Shown here piece after piece: positions 1-7,490 of a stretch of 15,245 nt of DNA. This DNA comes from UMGS1933 sp045593405 (GTDB lineage: Bacteria; Bacillota; Clostridia; TANB77; CAG-508), in contig JAZNWN010000033.1 in NCBI GenBank assembly GCA_045593405.1, positions 1 to 15,245 of the forward strand, read 5' to 3'. Below the pieces are notes generated by a model. It saw nothing but the letters and a program-made list of their open reading frames with translations. It was not told the DNA's origin and did no database searches. Numbering within the stretch: the stretch's first letter is position 1; each line of letters opens with the position of its first letter. The position numbers were made by a program, and so were the translations under genes.

Positions 1-1998
1 AATTATAAAATCTATAAGTATGTATCTATAAGGGATGTAAATATACTTGTTACTAATTCATTAAGATTAGATGAATCTTCTAAAAAAATAGAAAGTATGA
101 ATATTTTATCATATTATTTAGATAAAAAAAATGAGGAAGAATATGAATCTTTTTTAAATGCTTTACGAAACACATCTATAGAAGAAATAAAAGAATTGGA
201 AGAAATACAAAAAAGTTTTTTAGAAGTAATTCCATCTAAAGTTAAATATGAAAAAGACTATTTGTGGCAAATTTATTATATAAAAAGAACAAACAAATAT
301 TATATGATTGTTCCTTTGCAGGAAAGTAAACAGCAAGCATTTCTATATTTACTAAAAAAGAAATTAGAACAAAGTGAAGAAAAAATATATGTTCCAATTT
401 GTAATTTGGATTATGAAAATAAATATATTGAGAATAGTAAAATAAGTAAATTAGAAAACTATTTATATTATTTTACAAATAATTGGCCAATGATATATGA
501 AGTGTATGATAACAATGAAAGTGTATATATTGATATTGTTGGAAAACTAAATATATATGAAGGGATTATAAGTGATTATAAATTACATTTTCAAAAGAAG
601 GAAGAAATAACTGATTTTTATGCACTTATAAAATCACTATTTGATTTACAAACAGAACTGTCAAATTATTTTGAGTTTGAAATCATATTAGATGAAAATG
701 CAGGACTTCATTTTTATTGTAAAAATAATGAAATAACATTTTCTAATTTAAAACAATTCTATAAAGGTGAAATAAAACATAATTTAGCGGATATTGAAAA
801 GATTGAAAAAATACAAAAACAACTAACTTTACAGTTAAACAAATTGAAAATAGAAGAAAGAAAACTAAATGTTGAACTGTTAAATAAGCAAAAACAAATT
901 TCTACTTTTTTGGAATGTAAAAAAACCTTTTTTGGAAGAGTAAAATACTTTTTTAAATATAGTAAAAAGAGAAAAGAAGTACTGGAAGAAACAATATTAG
1001 ATGAATTATACAGTGTAGAGGATAACGGAAGCATTAAACATACATATTATGATGAAATAGAAGATTTAATATATGTTTGTAAAGATTTAAGAACAAAAAC
1101 TATTCTAGCAACAACTACACAATTAGATATTGAAAATTTAAATGTTAAAATTGAAATATTGAAGAAAAAAATAGAAAATGCCACATTATATATTGCAGAG
1201 ATAGAATCTCATAAAAAGAGTATTTTTGAATTTTGGAAATTTACAAATAAAGATGAGAAAAATCAATTATCTGAAGGAATGGCAAAAGAAGAAAAACAAA
1301 CAAAAATTGAAAAAGTATTTAAGCTAAAAGAGGATATAGTAGATTTTGGAAAACAAATTGATTTATCTCAAAGAAAAGTATTAAGTAATGAAGAACAAGA
1401 TAGTATTTTAGTTGCTGGAACAATTATATTAAAAGATTTAAATTTAGTATTAAAAGATAAACCAGTTAAATTAAAAGAAAATAAAGAAAAGTTAGTAGAT
1501 ATTGATGAAAAACTTTTAGAACATAGAGAAACAGTAAGAAAACCAGAAAATATTCTTGGAATAAATAATGAAACAACATCAGAAGAATATACTAAGGCTT
1601 TGGAGAAAATAAAAAATAATATAGAAAATGCATTAAAAAAGAATAAAATAAATTTAACTTTACCAGTATATAGTTTATCAAATCCAAAAAAAGAATTAGA
1701 GGTATTTGAAATAAATCCTGAAAAATTAATTTCGGAAACAGATGAAATTAACTTATACAAACTAAAAATAAAAGCTGGAACTAATTTAATTGCATTTAGC
1801 AATATAATTTTCTTTAATAACAGAAACCAAACATTACCACTAGGAATGGACTATTCAAGCAAGGTTTTAATCGATTTAAGAAATTTAAAAACAAAAAAAC
1901 AAAATGTAAAAAGTAATTGTATTATAAAATTATTAGATAATTCTGATAAAAAGCAAATCACAAAAATTAATGTAATAGAAATAGATATTCAGAAATAA
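1..1998 (+). CDS. Partial coiled-coil protein of unknown function (5' end outside window)
   Basis: I do not recognise this protein. The frame is open from base 1: 32 sense codons precede the first ATG at 97, and that ATG has no convincing ribosome binding site (AAAAAAATAGAAAGT), so the true start probably lies upstream. The visible part is at least 665 codons. Counting from the ATG at 97, residues about 1-215 are mixed and rich in Tyr, Phe and acidic residues, suggesting a globular domain. Residues about 225-275 are a Lys/Glu/Leu/Ile-rich probable coiled coil. A basic aromatic patch follows at about 282-297 (FFGRVKYFFKYSKKRKE). A second probable coiled coil spans about 345-385, then a charged linker, and the C-terminal 120 residues look beta-rich. 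I see no transmembrane segment and no enzymatic motif. The architecture would suit a structural or scaffold protein, but that is a guess. The following gene, spoIIP, starts 127 bases downstream and is not clearly co-transcribed. Confidence refers to the gene being real and truncated. Confidence 0.85.
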   Translation, partial: NYKIYKYVSIRDVNILVTNSLRLDESSKKIESMNILSYYLDKKNEEEYESFLNALRNTSIEEIKELEEIQKSFLEVIPSKVKYEKDYLWQIYYIKRTNKYYMIVPLQESKQQAFLYLLKKKLEQSEEKIYVPICNLDYENKYIENSKISKLENYLYYFTNNWPMIYEVYDNNESVYIDIVGKLNIYEGIISDYKLHFQKKEEITDFYALIKSLFDLQTELSNYFEFEIILDENAGLHFYCKNNEITFSNLKQFYKGEIKHNLADIEKIEKIQKQLTLQLNKLKIEERKLNVELLNKQKQISTFLECKKTFFGRVKYFFKYSKKRKEVLEETILDELYSVEDNGSIKHTYYDEIEDLIYVCKDLRTKTILATTTQLDIENLNVKIEILKKKIENATLYIAEIESHKKSIFEFWKFTNKDEKNQLSEGMAKEEKQTKIEKVFKLKEDIVDFGKQIDLSQRKVLSNEEQDSILVAGTIILKDLNLVLKDKPVKLKENKEKLVDIDEKLLEHRETVRKPENILGINNETTSEEYTKALEKIKNNIENALKKNKINLTLPVYSLSNPKKELEVFEINPEKLISETDEINLYKLKIKAGTNLIAFSNIIFFNNRNQTLPLGMDYSSKVLIDLRNLKTKKQNVKSNCIIKLLDNSDKKQITKINVIEIDIQK

Positions 1999-2084
1999 TA
2001 ATATCAAACTTTCTACATCAAATTTATCTAGAATTAATTATAACATCATAATTACCTTTAACTTGAATAAAATTAAACTGTAAA

Positions 2085-2112
2085 TGTAGGGGCAGACCTT
2101 CATGTCTGCCCG
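2085..2112. repeat. GC-rich hairpin repeat, copy 1 (spoIIP leader)
   Basis: TGTAG precedes a perfect 8-bp stem, GGGCAGAC (2090-2097) with GTCTGCCC (2104-2111), closed over a CTTCAT loop and followed by G. It stands out in very AT-rich surroundings and shares its TGTAGGGG...GCCCG frame with the hairpin near 7507. It ends only four bases before the spoIIP ribosome binding site (GAGG, 2116-2119), so it would sit in the mRNA leader. There is no T-run after it, so it is not an intrinsic terminator. I read it as a dispersed hairpin repeat; a regulatory role is possible but unproven. Confidence 0.75.
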
Positions 2113-2125
2113 AAAGAGGTAAAAT

Positions 2126-3211
2126 ATGAATGTTGCGGTAATCAATTTTAAAAAAATATCAAAGAGTTTTGTTAAACTAATTATTTTTATAATTTTTATA
2201 ATATTACTTGTAAAAGTCCTGCTAACAAATGTAATAGTTTTGCAAAAACTCTTAACTTTTGATAAATGTAGTATCTTGTATACTAGTTTTTTTAATATTG
2301 GTAATGAAAAAACATATGAGACAGACTATATTGGAATCTTAGAGGGCTTCTGTCCTTTAATAATAGTTGCAAATGCAGACAAACCTAAAGTAGAAGTAAC
2401 CAAGCCTCAACAGGAAATTGATGTTGAAAATACAATTATAATTTCTAAAGATGCTAGAACAGAAAGTGTTTCTGAAAGGAATATAGCAGAAAACTATAAT
2501 ATAACTTATGGAAGTGTAAAAATAAGAAATCAGAGTAATTGCGATATAAATGAAGAAATATGTAATCCAAATGATTTAAATTTACCAAATACAAAAAAAG
2601 TTTTAATATATCATACTCATACATGTGAAAGTTATACTCCAAGTGAAAAATATAATTATACTATGACAGGGAATTATAGAACAACAGATAATAATTATAA
2701 TATGGTAAAAGTAGGAGAAGAACTTACAAAGTATTTAGAACAAAAAGGTTTTACAGTAATACATAATACTACTTGTCATGATTACCCAGCATATTCAGGT
2801 TCTTATGATCGTTCTTATAGCACAATTCAAACTGTATTAAACGAAAATTCAGATATACAGATTGTAATAGATTTACATAGAGATGCTGTAGGGGATGGAA
2901 CATCATATGGACCAACAGTAAAAGTAAATGGAGAAAGTGTAGCACAATTAATGTTTGTAATAGGAACAGATGGAGGCGGACTTGAACATCCAAACTGGAA
3001 TCAAAACTTAAAAACTGCCGTAAAAATACAAGAAACTGCAAACTCTATATATCCAGGCTTATTTAGACCTATGATAGTAAGAAATTCTAGATATAATCAG
3101 CATATATCTATGGGAGCGTCTATAATTGAGGTTGGAGCAACAGGAAATACATTAGAAGAATGTTTATTAAGTATGCAATGCTTAGCAAACGTGCTAGAAG
3201 AAACATTCTAA
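2126..3211 (+). CDS. spoIIP: Stage II sporulation protein P (SpoIIP)
   Basis: SpoIIP is the peptidoglycan amidase/endopeptidase that works with SpoIID and SpoIIM to thin the septal wall and drive engulfment of the forespore. The 361-residue protein has a short cytoplasmic N-terminus, one membrane anchor (about 17-38), a variable linker (about 85-155) and the SpoIIP catalytic domain (about 157-361). Likely zinc and catalytic residues are visible: H163-T-H165 and E168 in IYHTHTCESY, H251 in VIDLHRD, and E335 in SIIEVGATG. The GILEGFCPLII stretch after the anchor (about 69-79) also looks family-like. The ATG has GAGG six bases upstream. In better-known spore formers spoIIP often lies next to gpr and is expressed in the mother cell under sigma-E; gpr is not adjacent here and I could not identify a convincing sigma-E promoter in the 127-base upstream gap. 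The gene implies that the organism sporulates or descends from a sporulating lineage. Confidence 0.95.
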   Translation: MNVAVINFKKISKSFVKLIIFIIFIILLVKVLLTNVIVLQKLLTFDKCSILYTSFFNIGNEKTYETDYIGILEGFCPLIIVANADKPKVEVTKPQQEIDVENTIIISKDARTESVSERNIAENYNITYGSVKIRNQSNCDINEEICNPNDLNLPNTKKVLIYHTHTCESYTPSEKYNYTMTGNYRTTDNNYNMVKVGEELTKYLEQKGFTVIHNTTCHDYPAYSGSYDRSYSTIQTVLNENSDIQIVIDLHRDAVGDGTSYGPTVKVNGESVAQLMFVIGTDGGGLEHPNWNQNLKTAVKIQETANSIYPGLFRPMIVRNSRYNQHISMGASIIEVGATGNTLEECLLSMQCLANVLEETF

Positions 3212-3248
3212 ATAAAAATATTGTATAAATATAATTAATTATAAATCC

Positions 3249-3277
3249 TGTAAGGGGGAAGGTTGCACCCTTGCCCG
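3249..3277. repeat. Divergent GC-rich hairpin repeat, copy 3 (spoIIP-ackA gap)
   Basis: TGTAA leads into an imperfect stem, GGGGAAGG (3255-3262) against CCTTGCCC (3269-3276), with one G-G mismatch and a TTGCAC loop, then G. It has the same TGTA / G-run / loop / CCCG layout as the hairpins at 2085 and 7507 but a different stem sequence. It is followed by a further moderately GC-rich stretch (GTGGCTACATTGACTCGC, 3277-3294) that may belong to the element. No T-run follows, so it is not a standard terminator for spoIIP. The rest of the 214-base gap is AT-rich. Confidence 0.5.
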
Positions 3278-3348
3278 TGGCTACATTGACTCGCTTAATA
3301 TTTTTACATATAATAATAAATTAAAATGTGGAAAATTTTACTAACCAC

Positions 3349-3377
3349 TTGAAATATGTAAAAATATAATATAAAAT
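3349..3377 (+). promoter_or_regulatory. Putative vegetative promoter of ackA
   Basis: TTGAAA (3349-3354) matches a sigma-A -35 box in five of six positions. A -10 candidate, TAAAAT (3372-3377), lies 17 bases downstream; TATAAA at 3370 gives a 15-base spacer instead. In DNA this AT-rich, -10 look-alikes are common, so the assignment is tentative. The placement fits a leader of roughly 40 bases before the strong AGGAGG ribosome binding site (3409-3414). Confidence 0.4.
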
Positions 3378-3425
3378 AAAAACCTAGGAAAAATAAAAAA
3401 ACAAGTTTAGGAGGAGAAACTAAAT

Positions 3426-4625
3426 ATGAAAATTTTAGTAGTAAACTGTGGAAGTTCATCATTAAAATATCAATTAATAAATATGGATAATGATGAAGTG
3501 TTAGCATCAGGAAAATGTGACAGAATTGGTGTAAAAGGAATGGAAACACCATTTGTAGAATACAAAAGAAGTGGTAAAAAACATGTAAAAGAATTAGAAT
3601 TACCAAATCATACAGTAGCATTTGAAGCTGTAATGGAATTCTTAACAGATTCAGAAATAGGAGCAATAAAAGATGTTAGTGAAATAAATGCTGTAGGACA
3701 TAGAGTAGTTCATGGAGGACCAAACTTTACATCATCAGTTGTTGTAACTCCAGAAGTTTTAGAAGAATATAATAAATCTATAGAATATGCACCATTACAT
3801 AACCCAGCACACTTACAAGGAATTCATGCATGTATGGATTTAATGCCAAACGTTCCACAAGTATTAGTATTTGATACAGCATTCCATACAACAATACCAG
3901 AAAAAGCTGCATTATATGCAATACCATATGAATATTATGAAAAATATGCAATAAAAAGATATGGAGCACACGGAACATCTCATAAATTTATATCAAAAGC
4001 AGCTGCAAAAGTTTTAGGAAAAAAACCAGAAGAGATAAATATTATATCTTGCCACTTAGGAAATGGTGCAAGTTTAGCAGCAATAAAAAACGGTAAATGT
4101 GTAGATACAACAATGGGATTAACACCACTTGAAGGTTTAGTAATGGGAACAAGATCTGGAGATTTAGACCCAGCAGTCTTACAATTTGTAATGCAAAAAG
4201 AAAACTTAGACATTGACCAAATGTTAACAATATTAAACAAAAAATCAGGATTGCTTGGAATTTCTGGAACAACAGGAGATGTAAGAGACTTAAAAGGATT
4301 AAGAGATAAAGGAGATAAAAGAGCAGAATTAGCATTAGAAATGTTCTCTTATAGAGTAAGAAAATATATAGGAGCATATATGGCAGTATTAGGACATGTA
4401 GATGCTATTATATTTGAAGGTGGAATTGGAGAACATAACTTAGATGCAGTTGCAAAATCTGTTGAAGGATTAGAAGAATTTGGAATAGTATTAGATAGAA
4501 CAAATTTAGCTGATGAATGCTATGAAGGAATAATAAGTACACCAGAATCTAGAATACCGATGTATGTAATTCCAACAAACGAAGAATTAGAAATAGCAAA
4601 AGAAACAATGGAAATGGTAAAATAG
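3426..4625 (+). CDS. ackA: Acetate kinase
   Basis: Acetate kinase interconverts acetyl phosphate plus ADP with acetate plus ATP, the substrate-level phosphorylation step of acetate fermentation in the cytosol. The 399-residue length is typical. Family landmarks are all present: the N-terminal VNCGSSSLKY phosphate-binding segment (6-15), R93 in GHRVVHGG, D150 in VFDTAFH, H182 in YGAHGTSH, HLGNGAS (210-216), R243 in MGTRSGDLDP, the GISGTTGDVRDL segment (278-289), EGGIGEH (331-337) and the C-terminal PTNEE (383-387). These correspond to the substrate and catalytic residues of characterised acetate kinases. The start is fixed by AGGAGG eleven bases upstream. The usual partner phosphotransacetylase gene (pta) is not adjacent; the flanking genes are spoIIP and a glycosyltransferase, so ackA appears to be a single-gene unit with its own promoter. 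No clear terminator follows it. Codon use is strongly AT-ending, as in its neighbours. Confidence 0.98.
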   Translation: MKILVVNCGSSSLKYQLINMDNDEVLASGKCDRIGVKGMETPFVEYKRSGKKHVKELELPNHTVAFEAVMEFLTDSEIGAIKDVSEINAVGHRVVHGGPNFTSSVVVTPEVLEEYNKSIEYAPLHNPAHLQGIHACMDLMPNVPQVLVFDTAFHTTIPEKAALYAIPYEYYEKYAIKRYGAHGTSHKFISKAAAKVLGKKPEEINIISCHLGNGASLAAIKNGKCVDTTMGLTPLEGLVMGTRSGDLDPAVLQFVMQKENLDIDQMLTILNKKSGLLGISGTTGDVRDLKGLRDKGDKRAELALEMFSYRVRKYIGAYMAVLGHVDAIIFEGGIGEHNLDAVAKSVEGLEEFGIVLDRTNLADECYEGIISTPESRIPMYVIPTNEELEIAKETMEMVK

Positions 4626-4662
4626 AATTTGTTTTTTGGATTTCTAAATTTGGAAATTTATA

Positions 4663-4700
4663 TTAAAGGAGCGCAGGGGTCGGAGTCCTTAAGGCGATCT
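4663..4700. other. GC-rich structured island downstream of ackA
   Basis: This block contrasts sharply with the flanking AT-only sequence. TTAAAGGA (4663-4670) can pair with TCCTTAA (4686-4692) with one bulged A, enclosing GCGCAGGGGTCGGAG. It is followed by GGCGATC, which resembles the stem sequence of the hairpin near 7512. There is no trailing T-run, so it does not look like the ackA terminator. It may be a degenerate relative of the hairpin repeats or part of a longer leader of the downstream glycosyltransferase gene. Confidence 0.4.
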
Positions 4701-4741
4701 AAAAATATACAAATAGATAATAACATTTTAAAATATTAAAT

Positions 4742-4774
4742 AAATATACAGGGAGGATGACGCCCTGTATATTT
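4742..4774. repeat. Perfect 12-bp stem hairpin in glycosyltransferase leader
   Basis: AAATATACAGGG (4742-4753) is an exact inverted repeat of CCCTGTATATTT (4763-4774), with a nine-base AGGATGACG loop. The hairpin ends six bases before the ribosome binding site GAGGA (4781-4785) of the downstream gene. Only TTTT and then TAATAAG follow, with no extended T-run, so it may be a leader structure, an mRNA-stabilising hairpin or a weak terminator or attenuator. It lacks the TGTAGGGG flank of the repeats at 2085 and 7507, but shares the GGG/CCC core. Confidence 0.65.
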
Positions 4775-4792
4775 TAATAAGAGGAAAAGAAA

Positions 4793-6361
4793 ATGAGTAG
4801 AAAAAAAGAGATATTTTTAATAACAGTGATTCTAATAATACAAACTATAATATTCATAATAGTTGGCGTAAACAAATCATACATACACATGGATGAGGCA
4901 TATTCATTAGGGTTGGCAAGTTATGATAAAGTAGAAATACAAGATAATGAGGATTTTTATAATACCTGGCATAATAAAGAATATTATGAAGATTATTTAA
5001 CAGTAAATGATGACGAAGTAGGCAAGTATGACCAAGTATATGAAAATCAAAAGAATGATGTACATCCACCTTTATATTATTTATTATTAAGAATTGCTAT
5101 GGGCTTTTCTAAAAATCATTATTCAAAATGGCCTGGAATAATTGTAAATATTATAATATATATGTTTATAACAGTTTTTACATATTTAATATTAGAAAAA
5201 ATACTTTATAATAAAGAAAAATCAAAGGAAAAAGCGATGGTGTTAGTATTTGTATCTTCAATTACAATGGCATCATTAACAAATGTAATCTATATTAGAA
5301 TGTATGCATTATCTACGTTAAATATTTTAATAACAACATATTTACATATGAAATTGTTAGATAATGAAAACATAAATTATAAGTTATTAATAGGTATTGG
5401 AATTAGTGCTTTAGTAGGTTCTTTAACACATTATTATTACTTATTCTTTTTAGCAATGTTATTTCTTTTATTTGTAATAAAGAATATAAAGGAAAAGAAG
5501 TTTAAAAATTTAATTTGGTATATAGTAATTATTGGAATTGCTGGAGTGATATCTCTTATAATTTTCCCATACTCAATACAACATATGTTTTTTGGATATA
5601 GAGGACAAGGGGTAATAAGTAAATTAATGGATGTACCACAATTTTTAACAAGTATAGGTAATTATCTAGCAAAAATAAATTTGTTTATTTTTAACAAGAC
5701 GATGTATATAATACTTGGTATAATATTGGTTTCAATAATTGTAAATATAATAAAAAAACAAAAGGTTTCTAATAAGTATATAAAATTTATAGTTTTTCCA
5801 ACAATATTTTATTTTATATTGGTTGCAGTAGCTTCTCCTTGGATTGAACTTAGGTACATAATGCCAGTTTGCGGATTGATATTTGTTTTAGTAATATATT
5901 ATTTATATGAGTTATTGAATAATATATTAGGAGAAAAAAAGATAAATATATTAATTGGTATATTACTAATTGCAATATTAATAGCTCCTATTATATTTAA
6001 AATTGAGCCAGAAGTTGCATTTACTGATAAAAAAGAGATAGTACAAAAATTAGGAAATGAATTAAATGTTCCAACAATATATTTCTTCAACTCTGGCCAC
6101 AATAGATTTTTAGATGACATTCTTCTATTTGCAACAGTTGATGAATCTTATGTTGCAAAAGATATTGAATATACCGTAGAAAATATCAAAAAAATTTTAG
6201 AAGAGAAAAACATACAAAATGGAGTTGTGATTTTTATAAATCCAGGTCAAGAAAATGATGAGATTTTAGCTACTGTAGAAGAAGCAACTGGATCAAAAAA
6301 CTGCACATATTTGAAAAGGTTAAATGCTTGTGACGTATATTATTTAAGTGATAATAATTGA
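4793..6361 (+). CDS. GT-C fold glycosyltransferase, GT39/ArnT-like, membrane
   Basis: This is a polytopic membrane protein of 522 residues with the pattern of lipid-phosphate-sugar-dependent GT-C glycosyltransferases (GT39/PMT/ArnT-like). A first membrane span (about 7-27) leads into HMDEAYS (32-38), where the acidic pair D34-E35 sits in the first extracellular loop as expected for the catalytic Asp. The same loop ends with DVHPPLYY (89-96), also common in this group. About nine further hydrophobic spans follow up to residue 402. Other family-like features are YIRMYAL (167-173) and LRYIMPV (353-359). Residues about 405-522 form a soluble C-terminal domain that I do not recognise. Such enzymes transfer sugars from polyprenyl-phosphate donors to glycans, lipids or proteins outside the membrane; the substrate here is unknown. 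The start is supported by GAGGA seven bases upstream. The LCP gene lies 90 bases downstream but has its own promoter, so the two need not be one transcript. Confidence 0.8.
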   Translation: MSRKKEIFLITVILIIQTIIFIIVGVNKSYIHMDEAYSLGLASYDKVEIQDNEDFYNTWHNKEYYEDYLTVNDDEVGKYDQVYENQKNDVHPPLYYLLLRIAMGFSKNHYSKWPGIIVNIIIYMFITVFTYLILEKILYNKEKSKEKAMVLVFVSSITMASLTNVIYIRMYALSTLNILITTYLHMKLLDNENINYKLLIGIGISALVGSLTHYYYLFFLAMLFLLFVIKNIKEKKFKNLIWYIVIIGIAGVISLIIFPYSIQHMFFGYRGQGVISKLMDVPQFLTSIGNYLAKINLFIFNKTMYIILGIILVSIIVNIIKKQKVSNKYIKFIVFPTIFYFILVAVASPWIELRYIMPVCGLIFVLVIYYLYELLNNILGEKKINILIGILLIAILIAPIIFKIEPEVAFTDKKEIVQKLGNELNVPTIYFFNSGHNRFLDDILLFATVDESYVAKDIEYTVENIKKILEEKNIQNGVVIFINPGQENDEILATVEEATGSKNCTYLKRLNACDVYYLSDNN

Positions 6362-6383
6362 TGTTAAAAAATTGAAAAAAATG

Positions 6384-6412
6384 TTGAAAAGCAATATTGC
6401 TTGTAGTATAAT
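6384..6412 (+). promoter_or_regulatory. Sigma-A-type promoter of the LCP gene, with palindromic spacer
   Basis: TTGAAA (6384-6389), a 17-base spacer and a consensus TATAAT (6407-6412) form the best vegetative promoter in the window. A perfect 14-base palindrome, AAGCAATATTGCTT (6389-6402), fills most of the spacer, which is a place where a dimeric repressor could block RNA polymerase. Transcription should start near 6419, leaving a leader of roughly 30 bases before the ribosome binding site AGAGGG (6441-6446). Confidence 0.75.
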
Positions 6413-6451
6413 GAACTTGTATGTTTGATTATTTAGGAAAAGAGGGAAAAA

Positions 6452-7408
6452 ATGAAGAAATTTTTAAAAATATTATTAATAGTTTTATTAGTTATAATTA
6501 TAGGAATTATAGCTGCTGTAGTTATATTTTTAAAAACTAAATTAAATAAAATAAACTATGAAAATGTAACAGCAAATGATATAGAAATAAATGAAGGTGT
6601 AGAAGAAGTATTAACTGGGTACACAAACATTGCACTTTTAGGATTAGATGCGCAAGATGCTACTTTTACAAATAGTAGAAGTGACTGTATAATGATAATA
6701 AGCATAAATAATGATACAAAAGAAGTAAAAATAGTTTCGGTATATAGAGATACATATCTTAATATAGAAGGTTATGGGTTAGATAAAATAACTCATGCAT
6801 ATGCTTATGGGAAAGCACCATTAGCACTTAGTGCTATAAACACAAACTTAGATTTAGATATTACAAAATATGTAACAATAGACTTTGATTCTGTAATAAA
6901 TATTGTAGATGCAATAGGTGGAGTAGAAATAACACTAACAAGTGCAGAAGCAAGTCAAGTTACAGGAATAAACGGAGCAGGCACATATAATTTAACAGGA
7001 ACACAAGCGCTAGAATATGGAAGAATAAGAAAAATAGATAGTGATTATGCAAGAACTGAAAGAATGAGAACAGTTGTAATAAAAGTTTTTGAAAAAGTAA
7101 AAGGATTATCATATTTAGAATTAAATACTTTAATAGATAAATTATTACCAGAAGTTACAACAAATATAACACAAAAAGAAATATTATCATATGCATCAAA
7201 AATAGCTCAGTATAGTGTGACAGACAATTTTGGTTGGCCATATGAAGTTAGAGGTTACACAGGTACAGCATGGTATGCAGCTCCAGTAACATTAGAACAA
7301 AATGTAAAACAATTACATGAACAGCTATTTACAAATGAAGTATATGAAGTATCTGAAACAGTTAAAAGTATTAGTCAGAGAATAATAGATAGAACAGGTT
7401 ACAGATAA
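6452..7408 (+). CDS. LytR-CpsA-Psr (LCP) family cell-wall glycopolymer ligase
   Basis: LCP enzymes transfer undecaprenyl-diphosphate-linked glycopolymers (teichoic acids, capsules) onto peptidoglycan at the outer face of the membrane. This 318-residue protein has a single N-terminal signal anchor (about 5-27) and an extracellular LCP domain (about 55-220). Diagnostic features are ALLGLDA (61-67), R76-S-D78 followed by a hydrophobic strand, VSVYRDTYL (96-104) with R99-D100, KITHAYAYG (112-120), the long IDFDSVINIVDAIGGVEI segment (143-160), and the Arg-rich EYGRIRKID...DYARTERMR stretch (188-206) that binds the pyrophosphate. The C-terminal 100 residues are less conserved and carry no extra domain that I recognise. 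The start has AGAGGG five bases upstream. It is transcribed from its own promoter and followed by a hairpin terminator. Its place directly before the polysaccharide operon makes it a candidate for anchoring that glycan to the wall, which is inferred from context only. Confidence 0.93.
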   Translation: MKKFLKILLIVLLVIIIGIIAAVVIFLKTKLNKINYENVTANDIEINEGVEEVLTGYTNIALLGLDAQDATFTNSRSDCIMIISINNDTKEVKIVSVYRDTYLNIEGYGLDKITHAYAYGKAPLALSAINTNLDLDITKYVTIDFDSVINIVDAIGGVEITLTSAEASQVTGINGAGTYNLTGTQALEYGRIRKIDSDYARTERMRTVVIKVFEKVKGLSYLELNTLIDKLLPEVTTNITQKEILSYASKIAQYSVTDNFGWPYEVRGYTGTAWYAAPVTLEQNVKQLHEQLFTNEVYEVSETVKSISQRIIDRTGYR

Positions 7409-7417
7409 AGAAAAGAC

Positions 7418-7452
7418 TAAAATAGCTGTATATGCAAAATGCAGCTATTTTA
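7418..7452 (+). terminator. Intrinsic terminator-like hairpin after the LCP gene
   Basis: TAAAATAGCTG (7418-7428) pairs perfectly with CAGCTATTTTA (7442-7452) over a 13-base loop. The T-run forms part of the descending arm and pairs with the A-run of the ascending arm, a common layout for intrinsic terminators in AT-rich Firmicutes. It begins ten bases after the LCP stop codon, which suits termination there. The stem has few GC pairs, so readthrough is possible. Confidence 0.7.
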
Positions 7453-7456
7453 AAAG

Positions 7457-7486
7457 TTAAAAAAACGGTTATAAAAAGAAGATAAT
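7457..7486 (+). promoter_or_regulatory. Weak candidate promoter of the polysaccharide operon
   Basis: If the preceding hairpin terminates transcription, a promoter is expected between it and the dehydratase gene. The best candidate I see is TTAAAA (7457-7462), 18 bases, then GATAAT (7481-7486). The -35 match is poor and such motifs arise by chance in AT-rich DNA. If used, the hairpin repeat at 7507-7530 would lie in the 5' leader of the operon transcript. Confidence 0.25.
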
Positions 7487-7490
7487 GTAA

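Noticed and set aside
97..99. ATG at 97 as the true start of the first gene
   Set aside because: The frame is open back to base 1 without a stop and there is no good ribosome binding site before this ATG, so the gene most likely starts upstream of the window.
759..1802. Long antisense open frames opposite the first gene (and similar ones opposite spoIIP, ackA, the dehydratase and others)
   Set aside because: They are complements of AT-rich, Lys/Glu/Ile-rich coding sequence, giving Phe/Leu/Ser-rich translations with no family resemblance; the sense genes have recognised motifs or better coding character.
3230..3243. 14-base palindrome TATAATTAATTATA after spoIIP
   Set aside because: It consists only of A and T in an AT-rich gap, so it is expected by chance; no T-run or GC stem supports a terminator.
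4629..4662. Possible ackA terminator around TTTTTTGGATTTC...GAAATTT
   Set aside because: The stem is only about five AT-rich pairs and the T-run comes before it rather than after it.
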